From Lepus europaeus (Eukaryota; Chordata; Mammalia; Lagomorpha; Leporidae), in contig NC_084838.1 in NCBI RefSeq assembly GCF_033115175.1, forward strand, positions 68,974,468-69,038,467: a stretch of DNA of 64,000 nucleotides. The letters run 5' to 3'. The position numbers were made by a program, and so were the translations under genes. Shown here piece after piece: positions 11,446-23,776 of this stretch (position 1 is its first letter; every line of letters begins with the position of its first letter). The notes beneath the pieces were generated by a model. That model saw only the letters and a list, made by a program, of their open reading frames with translations, ran no database searches and was not told where the DNA came from.

Positions 11446-12077
11446 GAAGAATTGTTTTTTAAAAGTAAGCCAATGTCAAGGGAGGACAAAAATGCAAATG
11501 TAAATAGAAAATAGTAGAGGTTATATCATGCATGGCTTTGAAGACTTTGTTAATGACTTAAGGTAAGATATTAAATGTAAATATTTGTTTTGACTTTTCA
11601 ATAGCAAGTTTGAATCAAATACTTACTTACCCAGTTATCTTTTCATTCATAGTAAGAAAATCTCTATTTTCAGTTGGCTGTATTACCCAATTTGCCTAGC
11701 TCCTGATTGCAAAAGGTGGCTAAATTTCTCATCTGATTTAAGTCATATTTTTGTAAATCCAACACCCAAGGCAATTCCTGGCACATGTCAATGAATATAT
11801 ATGTTGATGAATAAGTGGATGAATGAGAATGAGACTTCAGTGAAGTTTCCTTAAAGTAGATAAGACCTGCAGCATCATTATCTCTTTCTCCACCTACATG
11901 TATGAACACAACTGTGGCAACTAGAATCTTAGTCATCTGGGCCTGTAAGGATAAAGATCACATTTGTTATATAGCAGAGTAGTGAAATGGAATGAGTTCT
12001 GATAAATATATGCAACCTCTATTCTAGCTGTGGACTGCCTGTTTCTCGATTTATTTTACATAAGAAATCAACTTTGG
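11446..12077. other. No gene seen
   Basis: Unique-looking; a minus-strand frame of 88 codons at 11670-11936 has no recognisable domain. Confidence 0.5.
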
Positions 12078-12092
12078 CTATAGAGCAGTTTC

Positions 12093-12437
12093 TTTTTTTT
12101 AATTTTTTTTGACAGGCAGAGTGGACAATGAGAGAGAGAGACAGAGAGAAAGGTCTTCCTTTGCCGTTGGTTCACCCTCCAATGGCCACTGCGGCTGGCG
12201 TGCTGCTGCCAGCGCATCGCGCTGATCCGAAGGCAGGAGCCAGGTGCTTCTCCTGGTCTCCCATGAGGGTGCAGGGCCCAAGGACTTGGGCCATCCTCCA
12301 CTGCACTCCCAGGCCATAGCAGAGAGCTGGCCTGGAAGAGGGGCAACTGGGACAGAATCCGGCACCCCGACTGGGACTAGAACCTGGTGTGCTGGCACTG
12401 CAGGTGGAGGATTAGCCTATTGAGCCGCGGCGCTGGC
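12093..12437 (-). mobile_element. CSINE2-type SINE
   Basis: 15-bp duplication CTATAGAGCAGTTTC at 12078-12092 and 12438-12452; full length. Confidence 0.95.
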
Positions 12438-12839
12438 CTATAGAGCAGTTTCAAAGATGATCTTTCAGCTCTTTATTAGGATTCCTTAGTTAGGGGGTCA
12501 ATATGAGGGTAATCTTGGTAAATTGTATTTATATTGCAACTAAGTAAGAAACATAAAATGTACACAGATACATTGAAACAGTGAAGTGCACATCATTTTA
12601 CTAACAGGAAACATTGAAATTAATTTAGTAAGTCATCCAAGGAGAAAAATAAACATCATGTCTTCATGGTTACCCCTCACATAAAATTTATTCCTGTAAC
12701 AAGTATTTGTTAAACATCTCTTCTATGGCTGGTACCATGTTCAACATTGCACTTTGATTGGTACAAAGGAGCAGAACCAAATCCTATCTTCTAGAAATGT
12801 GCAATTTAATTAATATAACAACCACATAAGAAACTGCCA

Positions 12840-15800
12840 AAAAAATGTTGTTCCTCAACAGTCAAGACAAGGCTGTTCAAAATCATCACATCACAAAGTG
12901 TCAGCTTTACTCCTATAGATTACCTTTTAGGTACTCTATTAGTTTCCACAGGACAGAGAGAACATATGGTATTTGTCTTTTGGGGACTGGTTTATTTCAC
13001 TAAGTATAATGGTTTCCAGTTGCATCCATTTTGTTGCAAATTTTTTACAGCTCTGTAGTATTCCATAATGTGTATGTATACCATAATTTATGCATTCTTT
13101 AGTTGGCAAACATCTGAGTTGATTCCATATCTTAGCTACTGTAAATCTGTAAATTGAGCTGCAGTGAACATGGTGGTAGATAACTCTTTCAGATGCTGAT
13201 TTCATCTCCTTTGGATAAATTCCCAAGAGTGGGATGGCTGTGGTATCTCCATACTGTCTTCCACAGTGGCTGCACCAATTTATATTCCCATCAGCAGTGG
13301 ATAAGGGTACCTTTTCCCCTACAACTTCACCAGCATTTGTGTGTTAATTTCTGTGTGAGAGCCATTCTAATTGGGATGAGGTGAAATCTCCTTGTGGTTT
13401 TGATTTACATTTCCCTGATGGCTAGTGATCTTGAGCATTTTTTCAAGTGTCTGTTGGCCATTTGAATTTTCTCTCTTGAAAAATGTCTGTTCAGGTCCTT
13501 TACCCATTTATTAACTGAGTTGTTTGTTTTCTTGTTGCTAAATTTCTTGAGCTCTTTACAGATTCTTAAAATTAATCTTTAATTAGTTGCATAGTTTGCA
13601 AATATTGTCTCTCATTCTGTCAGTTTCCTCTTTACTTTGCTGAGTGTTTCTTTTGCAGTGCAAAGCTTCTTAGTTTGATGTAATCCCATTTTTCAATTTT
13701 GGCTTTGACTGCCTGTGCTTCAGGGGTCTTTTCCAAGAAGTCTTTGCCTGTGCCAAAGTCTTGTTGGGCTTCTGCAGTGTTCTCTAGTAATTTGATGGTA
13801 TCAAATTGTAGATTTAGGTATTTGATCCATTTTGAGTGTATTTGTGTATAAGATGTAAGGTAGGGGTCTACTTTCATACTTCTGTATGTGGAGATCCACT
13901 TTTCTTAGCACCATTTGTAAAAGAGACTGTCTTTGCTCTAGGGATTGATTTTTGCTCTTTTGTTAAAAATAACTTGGTTGTAGCTCAGATATTGATTTCT
14001 GGAGTTTCTATTTTGTTCCATTGGTCTACACATCTGTTTTTGTGCCAGTAACAGATTTTTTTAATTATTATTATAACTGTCCTGTAGTATGCCTTGAGAT
14101 CTGGTATTGTAATTCCTCTGGCTTTGTTTTTGTTGTATAAGATGGCTAAAGCTATTTAGGATCTCTTGTGTTTCCATATTAATTTTAGCATCATTTTTTC
14201 TAGGTCTGAGAAGAATGTTGTTGGTATTTTGATTGCGATCACATTGATTCTATAAATTGTTTTCAATAGTATGGACATTTTTATATTGATTCTTTCAATC
14301 TAAGAACATGGAAGCTTTTTCCATTTTTTATGTCTTCTATTTATTTGTTTAATGTTTTGTAATTTTCATCATAGAGATCTTTGACATTCTTGATTAAATT
14401 TATTCCAAGGTATTTGATTTTTTTTGAAGCTATTGTGAATAGGATCGATCTTAGAAGCTCAGTCTCAGCCACAGAATTATCTGTGTGCATAAAGGCTATT
14501 GATTTTTGTGCGTTGATTTTATATCCTGCCACTTTACCAAACTCTTCGATGAGTTCCAATAGTCTTAGTAGAGTCTTTTGGATCCCTTATATATAGAATC
14601 ATGTCATTTTTTGCAAATAGGAATAGTTTGACTTCCTGCTTCCCAACTTGTATCCCTTTGATTTTTTTTCTTGTCTAATGTCTCTGGCTAAACCTCCCAG
14701 GACCATATTGAATAGCAATGTTGAGAGTGGCCATCCTTATCTGGCTCCAGATCTTAGTGGGAATGCCCCCAATTTTTCCCCATTCAGTAAGGTGCTGGCT
14801 GTGGGTTTGTGATAGATTGCCTTGACTATGTTGAGGAATGTTCCTTCTATATGTAATTTGCTTAGAGTTTTCATCGTGAAAGGGTGTTGTATTTTATCAA
14901 ATGTTTTTTCTTCATCTATTGAGATAATCATATGGTTTTTGTTCTTCAGTTTGTTAATGTGCTATATCCTGTTGATTTGTGGATGTTGACCCATCCCAGC
15001 ATACCATGGATAAACCCCACTTGGTCCAGGTGAATGATCTTTCTGATGTGCTGTTGCATTCAATTAGCAAGTATTTTGTTGAGGATTTTTGCATCTATTG
15101 TTAATCTCTCTTTTTCTGTTGTTTCTTTTTCTGGCTTAGGAATTAAGGTAATCCTGACTTAATAGAGGGAGTTTAGGAGGATACCCTCCCTTTCAATTCT
15201 TTTGAATACCTTGAAGATAATTGGAATTAGTTATTCTTTAATTACAGTGAAGCCATCCAGTCCTGGGCTTTTCTTTGTTGGGAGAGTCTTTATTACTGAC
15301 TCCATTTCTGTCTTAGTTATTGGTCTGTTTAGTTTTCTTTGTCTTCATGACTCAACTTTGGCAGGTTGTATGTGTCTAGGAATCTGTCCATTTCTTCTAG
15401 GTTTCCCAGTTTGTTGGTATACAGCTTTTTGTAGTAATTCTTGATGATTCTTTTTTATTTTATTTTATTTTTTGGTTTCTGTTGTTACATTTCCTTTTTC
15501 AACTCTAATTGTATTGATTTGGGTCTTTTCCCTCTTTTGGTTAGTTGAGCCATTGGTGTGTCAATTTTGTTTATTTTTTTCAAAAACCAGCTCTTCATTT
15601 TGCTGATCTTTTGTGTTGTCTTTGTTGTTTAAATTTTTTTCATTTCTTCTCTAATTCTAATGATTTCTCTTCTCCTAGTAATTTGGAGTTTGGTTTGTTG
15701 TTGTTTTTCTGCGTCCTTGAGATGCATTGTTGGTTCATTTATTTGGTGACTTTCCAGTTTCTTGATGTAGGCACCAATTTCCATAAACACTCCTCTTAAC

Positions 15801-15986
15801 ATTGCTTTTTCTGTATCCCATAAATTTTGATATAATTATTGTTGTCTTCATTCATTTCCAGAAATTTTTTGATTTCTCTTTTGATTTCTTCTGTGACCCA
15901 CTGTTTATTCAGGAACATGTTGTTCAGTCTCCATGTATTTCCATATGTTCCAGAGATTCTTGAGTTGGTGATTTCCAGCTTCAATC
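12840..15986 (-). mobile_element. L1 ORF2 relic, about 3 kb, antisense
   Basis: The minus strand encodes most of L1 ORF2 in broken frames: the post-endonuclease segment (WRLNNMFLNKQWVTEEIK near 15900), the reverse-transcriptase palm ([13 protein letters not shown] near 14890), LIEEFGKVAGYKINAQKS near 14510, and a C-terminus ending SPKDKYHMFSLSCGN then a stop at about 12940. The catalytic FADD box is changed to FAKND near 14620, so the enzyme is dead. No rabbit-type 3' UTR follows, so this is an older subfamily or has lost its end. The 12840 limit is uncertain. Confidence 0.88.
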
Positions 15987-16304
15987 AGAGAGAGAGAGAG
16001 GAAGAGGAGAGAAAGAGAGCAAGAGCAAGAGCGAGAGAGAGAGGGAGAAATCTTCCATTGTTGGTTCACTCTCCAAATGTCTGCTAATGCCAGGACTGGG
16101 CCAGGCCACAGCCTAGAGACTAGAATTTCATTCGGGTCTCCCAGGTGGGTGGCAGGGCCCATTAAGCCATCTTCTGCTACTTTCCCAGGCACAATAGCAG
16201 GGAACTGGATTGGAAGTGGAGCAGCCAGGACTCAAACCAGCACTCAAATGGAATGTAAGCATTCCAGGCGGTGGCATAATGTGTTGTCCCACAATGCCAA
16301 CTCC
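15987..16304 (-). mobile_element. Older CSINE with purine-rich tail
   Basis: Antisense copy next to the 5' break of the 12.8-16 kb L1 relic; GA-rich tail complement at 15987-16045. Confidence 0.82.
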
Positions 16305-16342
16305 CCAGAAATCTGTATTCATAAATATAAAATTTAACCATA

Positions 16343-16658
16343 GGCCGGTGCCATGGCTCAATAGGCTAATCCTCCGCCTTGTGGCACCGGCACACCAGGT
16401 TCTAGTCCTGGTCAGGGCGCCGGATTCTGTCCCGGTTGCCCCTCTTCCAGGCCAGCTCTCTGCTATGGCCCAGGAGTGCAGTGGAGGATGGCCCAAGTGC
16501 TTGGGCCCTGCACCCGCATGGGAGACCAGGAGAAGCACCTGGTTCCTGCCTTCGGCTCAGCGAGATGCGCCGGCTGCAGCGGCCATTAGAGGGCGAACCA
16601 ATGGCAAAGGAAGACCTTTCTCTCTGTCTCTCTCTCTCACTGTCCACTCTGCCTGTCA

Positions 16659-16689
<31 letters not shown>

Positions 16690-16705
16690 AAAATAAATAA
16701 AAAAA
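16343..16705 (+). mobile_element. CSINE2-type SINE
   Basis: Duplication TTAACCATA at 16334-16342 and 16706-16714; long A/AAAT tail of about 45 bases. Confidence 0.93.
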
Positions 16706-16933
16706 TTAACCATAAGCTCTGGGATCCAAAGGAGCTAGTAGCTATTAGGAATCTGGCTCCTTTCAGCTGAAATCTGATTGGAGGCATCATCGATGATGAA
16801 AGATACAAGATTTTCATGGAACACAATAGTTAACCATTTTGCTTATTAATGGTTCCTGAAATCAGTAAGCTGTGTGCGTTCTTGCCATGCATTCAAAGAA
16901 TTTTGAATACTGGCTCAAATGGACCAGACAACG

Positions 16934-17330
16934 TGGTAAGTTTTAAGGATTTTATTCAGTGAAAGAAATGTATAGGAGAGTGAGGGCTTTGTCTAATGGA
17001 GATAGAAAAGTGTAGAAATTAAGTTGTGGTCCACACCAGGCAGGGAGCAGGCCAGGAGCCACGGGCAGCAAGCATTTGGTTATGAGCAGCCACAAGTAGC
17101 TTAGCACAAGTAGCAAAGCGAAGGTGGAGAGAGCAAGAAGAGCGATTTGGAGTGCTCCTCGCCTTTTATATGCTTTCCAAAGGGAAGTGGTTACATAGTC
17201 TGATGGGCAGGTGGGCATTCAGGTGGGATCAGGTAGGGGCGTGAGATCACACAGAGGGCATGGTGGAGGTGTGGTCTTCCAGCTCACAAACCTAATCAAT
17301 TTTATCCTATCTGCCTGTCTACATCAATAG
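16934..17330 (-). mobile_element. LTR-like block, antisense
   Basis: The minus strand has TATAAAAG near 17168, a downstream pyrimidine-rich leader, and AATAAAAT near 16955, the usual LTR spacing of promoter and poly(A) signal. Ends are guessed and no target duplication was found. Confidence 0.4.
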
Positions 17331-17428
17331 GAGACATCAGGGATGTTTGATTTCATAAAGTGAAATGTTTTTTGTGCCTTGTGTATTTAAATTATTATTT
17401 GTTCATTAGACTCATTTCTGTCAAAGAC

Positions 17429-17641
17429 TGAGGACTTTCAAAAGGGAAACTTAAGGGCCCATTGGGATAAAATGGAAACTTAAGGACTGTCCCAGAACAA
17501 AAGGAAAGGGCAATGTGGCCTAACCAATAACTACTTCCACATGCACAACCTTATGCAACCTTATAGTGACCCAGTGGCCTTAAAGTACCCAAGCAGAATG
17601 AGTGTAGCCACATAAAGGAGACAAAAAAAAAAAAAAAAAAA

Positions 17642-17674
<33 letters not shown>

Positions 17675-17972
17675 AAGATTGTATATAAGGCAGTCTCCGC
17701 TTTATTCAGGGTTCAGACTCTGGATACAATTCCTCTGTGGCAGTGCCAGCACAGAAGTAAACACTTGTTTCCTGCAAAAAGCCCTGGTGTCTCCTCCCTC
17801 TATCTGAGAACCCCACTACAAGATATGTTCTCTTGCCACTATACATCACTCCTTCACTACTAAGTGACAACTTGTAGGTTTTCAGTCTTTCCTGTAATAA
17901 TCTGATTAATAAAATCTGATCTGACACAGGAATGGAATCCCCATATCACCAGGGACCAGATTGTTCTTTTCA
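17429..17972 (+). mobile_element. LTR-like block containing a 50-base A-rich tract
   Basis: Possible LTR from TGAGGACTTTC to CTTTTCA with TATATAAG near 17682 and AATAAAA near 17908. Two poly(A) runs (19 and 30 A, separated by one C) at 17623-17672 lie in the middle. Boundaries are unproven. Confidence 0.4.
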
Positions 17973-18989
17973 CTGTAGTGTTCCCTGAAACCTAACACAG
18001 AAACAATTCTGGATAGACAGATGTAGCGGTTAAATAAGTGGAAAATAAATGAATTATTTCATTTTGCCAAGAGACAATTTAGTATTGGAACAGGAGTCAA
18101 TTACTTCCATTCTAGAGATGGTTCTGACTGCTAGCTAGCTGTGATACCTGGAGCAAGTAGCATCTGTACCTCCGTTTTCTCATCTTTAAAGCAGTAAAAT
18201 AAAAGGCACCTCAGAATAGTGAGTAAGAAACTCCAAATGTTGAAATTGGGGGGTTTCTGATTAAATTTCTATGTAAGTGCTTACAGGCAAGTCCCTTGGG
18301 TTTATGTGTAAAGTCCTAAATCCCTATCTATGCTATGTTATGTGTCCCTCCATCATGAAAGTCAACATTAATTAAAGAAGGATAAAATATTGTATTATTT
18401 AAACAAGTGGTGCATAATCCGTGCTCCAAACACTGACAGACGGAACAAGATACACACAGAGTAAATCCAATTCATCTTCCAACCTTGGGGCACAGTCCCA
18501 GCTGAGAGGCTCCCTCTACAAAGTCACTGAACCACGAAGCAGATAAAGCTGCAGTGCCATGAGTCCCATTTCCCTCTTCCTTTCTCCAGCCTCAGCAGCA
18601 GGGAGTAAGATGATGTTGGTTTACCAGAGCTGTCCACCTGAGGGAAGACTTTGAACATTTTCAGTAAGTGTTTTCAGTAAGTGTTATTTGTGAAGATTAT
18701 AAGTAACAGAAGGCATGCAAGAAGAGGAAATATAGCATTTCAAGCAAAGAGGAATTTGTTCATTTTAAAGATAGAACTGCAAGAAAGCAAGGGCAAGAAA
18801 TGACATGTTTTCAGGCTGTACTTGAAAGTTTCATAAGCTTTATCTTGAAAATTGGGCAAGTTTTGAATATTAGGCAAGGCCAACTGATAAAATCAATACT
18901 TTGTGGGCCCGTAGCCCATAATTTATCCCAGAGACATGAAAGGGCCATGTGAAAAGAGATTTAAGAGAAAGAGGTGTGGGGACTCAGAC
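17973..18989. other. Mostly unassigned
   Basis: Unique-looking apart from a MIR fragment at 18115-18230. Confidence 0.45.
18115..18230 (+). mobile_element. MIR SINE fragment
   Basis: TAGCTGTGATACCTGGAGCA followed by TTTTCTCATCTTTAAAGC fits the MIR core. Confidence 0.5.
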
Positions 18990-19150
18990 AGCCCAGACGA
19001 ACTTTGTCATCAGTGGATTTGGCATGGCTCTGCCAATTAGCTGTGTAACCTCAGGCATACACCTCTGCCAGTTCTCCTTGTCCTTATTGTGCAGTGGAGA
19101 TAAAAATGGCACCCAACAGGGAGATTTATGGGAAAGATTAATAATATAGT
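18990..19150 (+). mobile_element. MIR SINE fragment
   Basis: TTAGCTGTGTAACCTCAGGC and the downstream GGAGATAAAAATGGCACC match the MIR pattern. Confidence 0.5.
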
Positions 19151-19308
19151 TAATAATATGGGGATCATTAATAAAATAACAGTAATCTCTCCACAAATGC
19201 TAGTTCAGAGTACTAATAAACACAAATTATTACTACTATTGTAATTTAAAGTCCCTGTAAATATAAGAATATTACTATTTCTTTTTTGATCCTCAGTATT
19301 TGTATTTC

Positions 19309-19602
19309 TTTCTCTTTTTATAAAGATTACTTTATTTATTTGATAGGAAGAGAGTTAGAGAGAGGCAGAGGCAGAGAGAGAAAGGTCTTCCATCCTCTGG
19401 TTCACTCCCCAAATGGCCACAACACCCGGAGCTGGGCCAGCTCAAAGCCAGGAGCCAGGAGCTTCCGCCACGTCTCCATGCAGGTGCAGGGGTCCAAGGA
19501 CCTGGGTCATCCTCTACTGCTTTCCCAGGCCATAGCAGAGAGCATATGGGATGCTGTCACTGCAGGCAGTGGTTTTACCCACTACACCACAGCACCAGCC
19601 CA
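19309..19602 (-). mobile_element. Older CSINE
   Basis: 15-bp duplication with one mismatch, CAGTATTTGTATTTC at 19294-19308 and CAGTATTTGCATTTC at 19603-19617. Confidence 0.92.
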
Positions 19603-19617
19603 CAGTATTTGCATTTC

Positions 19618-21605
19618 AACAATGGATTTTTTTTAAAGCAAAGTCATTCAATCAACTACCATTTTTTCTGAGGTTATGTTCTTCCTGAATTTGGGTGGTC
19701 AAAATATTTTTTTAAGGAAATTCAGTTGATTTTAGAGGGTATTTAATGTCATCACTTGACAAAATCAAGAGCACTTAACTCTAATCAGTTACTACAAATA
19801 TGGAATATTTTTCTGTGAAATGCAAATGTCCCAGAGTCATTGGTGTCATAGCAATATGGCGAGGAAATGGTGCATGTTTGGCCTTGCATCCTCCTCCAAA
19901 CCTCATCCCATTTTGGTGGAAAATTCTCTTAGCCTTGAGTAAGGAGCTAGGAAGAAAAGCAAGCAGAGAAAATACCACTCAAACAGCTTTTCCATTATCT
20001 CTCAGCTCCCCTTCCCAGTTTTGCAGGGCTGACCCTGGAACCTGAAACACCATTTCAGCTTTTCAGGTTGCCCTGTGAGGCTCTGTCCCAGAGACTGCAC
20101 AGCTCAGGAGGCAGGAAATAGATATTCCTTCCCACCTGCTCCCTGTACACTTGGTGGTTTCCTTAAAATCCTTCCAGCAATGCCTTCTCACCCAGTAGCA
20201 GTAAAGACCCTCTATAACAGGGGCTGACTCCAGTTTGCTGTTTTTCCAACATTTGCAAAGCTAACCTCATAGTCTCCCCAAACCCAGACATACCAGTGAG
20301 CCAGTACCCCATCCTCAAAAGTTGGGACCCCAGGATCACAGAGCCCCTTACCCCAGCTCAGAGGCATATCCCTGTTTTAGATGTCTAAGTTTCACCTCTG
20401 GGGGTTGGGGTGGGGCTCCTTTTCTAATTTCCTACTTTTCAGTAGTTCCGAGTCCTTCCCTGTGTTTCCTTAGCCCCAAGCTGGATAGCTGCTTCCTGCA
20501 GTTGCTACCTCTGAAATATTTTTATTCCTTCAGTTGCCCAATTTCCAACCCTTTGCTATATTTTCTTTTTTTCAAGTGCCCCGTTTGTGTGTGTGGTTTC
20601 TGTCTCCTGTGTGATCTCTGACTGAAACAGTCTTTAAGTTTCCAGATTTGCCTGCTCAAGGGTGAACTTTTAGGCTTGCAGAGCAATCATAGATATGTCT
20701 TCTAGACCATTCTAAATAATCTATAAAGGAAAATATAGCCATTTCTGCATAACTCTCTATGTTGAAAATGCAATTTTCAAAGTTTTCTTTTGAATATTGA
20801 AAAACAAATATGTCCTAACCCAGAAATCCTAACCCCAATGAGCCTTATTAATTCTTTTTTCCTGAAGTACGTTATAAAGTAAAATAGGTAGGCACCAACC
20901 TGATCAAACTGGGGGACATGTTCATGCATGTGAGAATGAGTTTAGACCAGAAATTTTTCTCTGATCCTAAATTTTCACATTCCACTTTTCATTGCATTCT
21001 TGTCATAACAAAGCATTTCTCTTATTTCTTAGGCAGAAATAATGATGATCAAAGCCAGGAAATGGGAGGACAGAGGGACTAGGACCAGGAACGAACTTTT
21101 ATGAAATACTTGCTCTATTTCGGGTGCCATTTCATGTGTCCCTCCAGCAACCCAGCATTGTAGAGATTGATATTCCTGTTTCACAGATAAGATAAGGATG
21201 CTGGGGCTTTAAATAGTTAACCTGCTCTGGGACACAGAATAAGCTTTGGAGCCAGGGTCCAGACCCTTTTAACTCTTTATTTTCCTTTTAGAAATCACTA
21301 CCCAGCATCCACAGGACCCATAAAAAAGGACAAATGGCTGGTTGCACCTCAATTCTGGAAATTAAGAATAGGTGCTTTAAACAGTGATATATTTGCTGAC
21401 CAAATAAGTGAAAGGTGAATCTTTCTATTTGCTCATACTGGTTACTTTTTTTCTCTTTTCTACTTATTGCCTGAAATCAAGATGCCAGCTTCCAGAGCCT
21501 ACCATCTGTCTGAAAGCTTAAGAACTATCAAATACCTATATAGTACAAGTGAACTATGTTTGCTTCAATAAAGAAACCCTCCATAAGGGCAGCTCTGGTT
21601 AAAAA
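19618..21605. other. Unassigned intergenic DNA
   Basis: Includes a pyrimidine-rich stretch (20340-20620) with a 99-codon frame of low-complexity composition and an old repeat at 21090-21275. No exon-like conservation can be judged. Confidence 0.45.
21090..21275 (+). mobile_element. Old mammalian repeat (MIR/L2-like)
   Basis: Text reads like the common mammalian TTTCACAGATAAGATAAGGA / TAACCTGCTCTGGGACACAG module of MIR/L2 repeats. Confidence 0.4.
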
Positions 21606-21617
21606 AAAATTAAAATA

Positions 21618-22546
21618 GGGTCCAGCACTGTGGCACAGCAGGTTTAAGCCCTGGCCTGAAATGCCAGTGTTAAGTAGGAAGTCAGAAATGAGCTTATGTG
21701 TGTGTGACAAAGACCTAAGGAGTTGACATCTAGGTCCAGCATCCGCATCTCAAAATCATCCTGATAACCTTCCAGGTGCAGCCCAGTATCTGCACTATAG
21801 ACGCCCTGCCCCTTCAACCTGATAACCATCCTTCCTTAAGGGGGGAGGGGGCACGCCAGCCAGGCTTCCCCCCTGTCTGATAACTTCAAGGGGGAAACTC
21901 AGAAAGGAATTTTTCATATTTACATCTAAAAAAGTCCTTTGTTCCAGGAGGAGAAGATGTGGGAAGACAAGACCCATCCCCTTAAACCCCCCCCCCCCCC
22001 CCCCCCCCCCCCCGGCCTCAACCAGACTGCGCTTCAGCCCTCTGCCTCTCTGCTGAGCCGCCCCGCCTGCCTGCCCAGGTGTATTCTCTCCACTCAACCA
22101 TGTAGCCTCGCTCTCCCCCAATCTGAGTGACTGGGCACTCTCAGGTCCTGTCTGGAGAGGTGCCCATCCATTCTTACGGATGTCCCTACCCTAATAAACC
22201 TTGCTATTAGGCTTTCCACTTACCCTCTGTCTCACACCTGACAAGAACCCTGCCTTCTCCGGTAACACCAGCATCCCATATGGGCGCCAGTTCGAGTCCT
22301 GGCTGCTCCTCTTCCGATCCAGCTCTTTGCTATAGCCTGGGATAGCAGTGGAAGATGGCCCAAGTTCTTGGGCCCCTACACCCATGTGAGGGACCCAGAA
22401 GAAATTCCTGGCTCCTGGCTTCAGATCGGCACAGCTCTAGCTGTTGCAGCCATCTGGGGAGTGAACCAGCGGATGGAAGACCTCTCTCTTTGTCTCTACC
22501 TCTCTCTGTAACTCTGTGTTTCAAATAAATAAAATAAATCTATAAC
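21618..22546 (+). mobile_element. CSINE split by the solo LTR at 21668-22267
   Basis: 21618-21667 and 22268-22546 make one sense SINE. Its 12-bp duplication AAAATTAAAATA is at 21606-21617 and 22547-22558. Confidence 0.92.
21668..22267 (+). mobile_element. Solo ERV1-type LTR inserted inside a CSINE
   Basis: 600 bases from TGTTAAGTAGGAAG to GGTAACA with a 4-bp duplication CCAG at 21664-21667 and 22268-22271. It contains AATAAA near 22193 and a run of 27 C at 21987-22013. It is clearly related to the LTR at 10071-10793. Confidence 0.88.
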
Positions 22547-22558
22547 AAAATTAAAATA

Positions 22559-23614
22559 AAGAAATATAGATATGGACATAAATATTCACATAAACATTTC
22601 TCTGACAAATTTTGGAGAAGAGGAGAAAAGAGAAAAGCTGATGAAAAGTGTAAAGTTTTGAAAAGCTTGTTAAGAAGAATGAATAAAAAGATGGAAATAG
22701 TAACCAGGGCCAAGCTGCTTAAGGAAAACTAGACTTGCCTGATAGGGGAAGAGATCCGTTTTTTTAACCTATGATCTGTTCCGCATCTGAAGTTTGCCTG
22801 TGTCAGTGATTATTGGGATTTATGATCTTATGACTAATTTTACACTAATATGGGTGAGAGTAGAGAAAAATGAGTGCAAATATTGTCACATAAGCAATAC
22901 TTTCTCATGATAGTTGCCAGAACCTTTTTGCTGACTTAATTTCTCCTAAACACACCCTCTGTCTCAGGGGACTGACCTGAAAAAAAGACTTTCAAACCAG
23001 AGAAGCTTACCTTCAGCACTCTCTCTCGCCATTGCTCTGCTCCCTACCTCCCTTTCAGGTATCCTCTGCTCTCAGGAGTCTCATGGCTCTGAGGCTGCCA
23101 CACTCAACCATGGCCTCCTGTCCCATACCCAGTTTTTGTTGTTGTTTTCACCTCATTCTTCGCAACCTGAACTATCTCCTGCAGTTGACACAAAGCTCAC
23201 TGAGGGTGTAATGTACACCATTCACCAAGAAGGTCCTGAGGATAGAGGACAAGGGCTTATAGTCAAGTTATTAAAACTTATAAAGCTCTGTGTTCCTTTT
23301 TGTCACAGCTCTTACAGATGGATGATATGATCCACTAGCCTGTGTTTTCATGTAAAAGACACTAGATTCCATACTCTGAGGAAAATTTGTATTTTAAGAG
23401 GATTCCCAAAGATGCAGAACTCATCCCAAAAGGACAATTCCCCTAATGGTGCAAATTTTAGTAGGCAGCAGGTGGAGGGAGATATCCTGGAGCCAGAAAG
23501 TATATTTGAAAACACATCATGGAAAAGGATTATTTATCCCAAGTCAGACTATCCAGTGACCTCTGCAAAACAGAAAATTCCTGATAAAAATGCATTGGAA
23601 AAGATTGATAGATT
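22559..23614. other. No gene seen
   Basis: Unique-looking. The plus-strand frame beginning at 23412 runs into the SINE at 23615 and is not credible as a gene. Confidence 0.45.
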
Positions 23615-23776
23615 GGGTGCAGGGGCCCAAGCACTTGAGCCATCCTCCGCTGCCCTCCCGGGCCACAGCAGAAAGCTGGACTGGAAGAGGAGCAACTGGG
23701 ACTAGAACCCAGTGCCCATATGGGATGCCAGCACCGCAGGTGGAGGATTAACCAAGTGAGCCATGGCACCAGCCCC
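23615..23776 (-). mobile_element. CSINE fragment lacking its 3' half
   Basis: Antisense; only the 5' half from the head to the GGGCCC box is present, ending abruptly at 23615 without tail. Confidence 0.82.
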
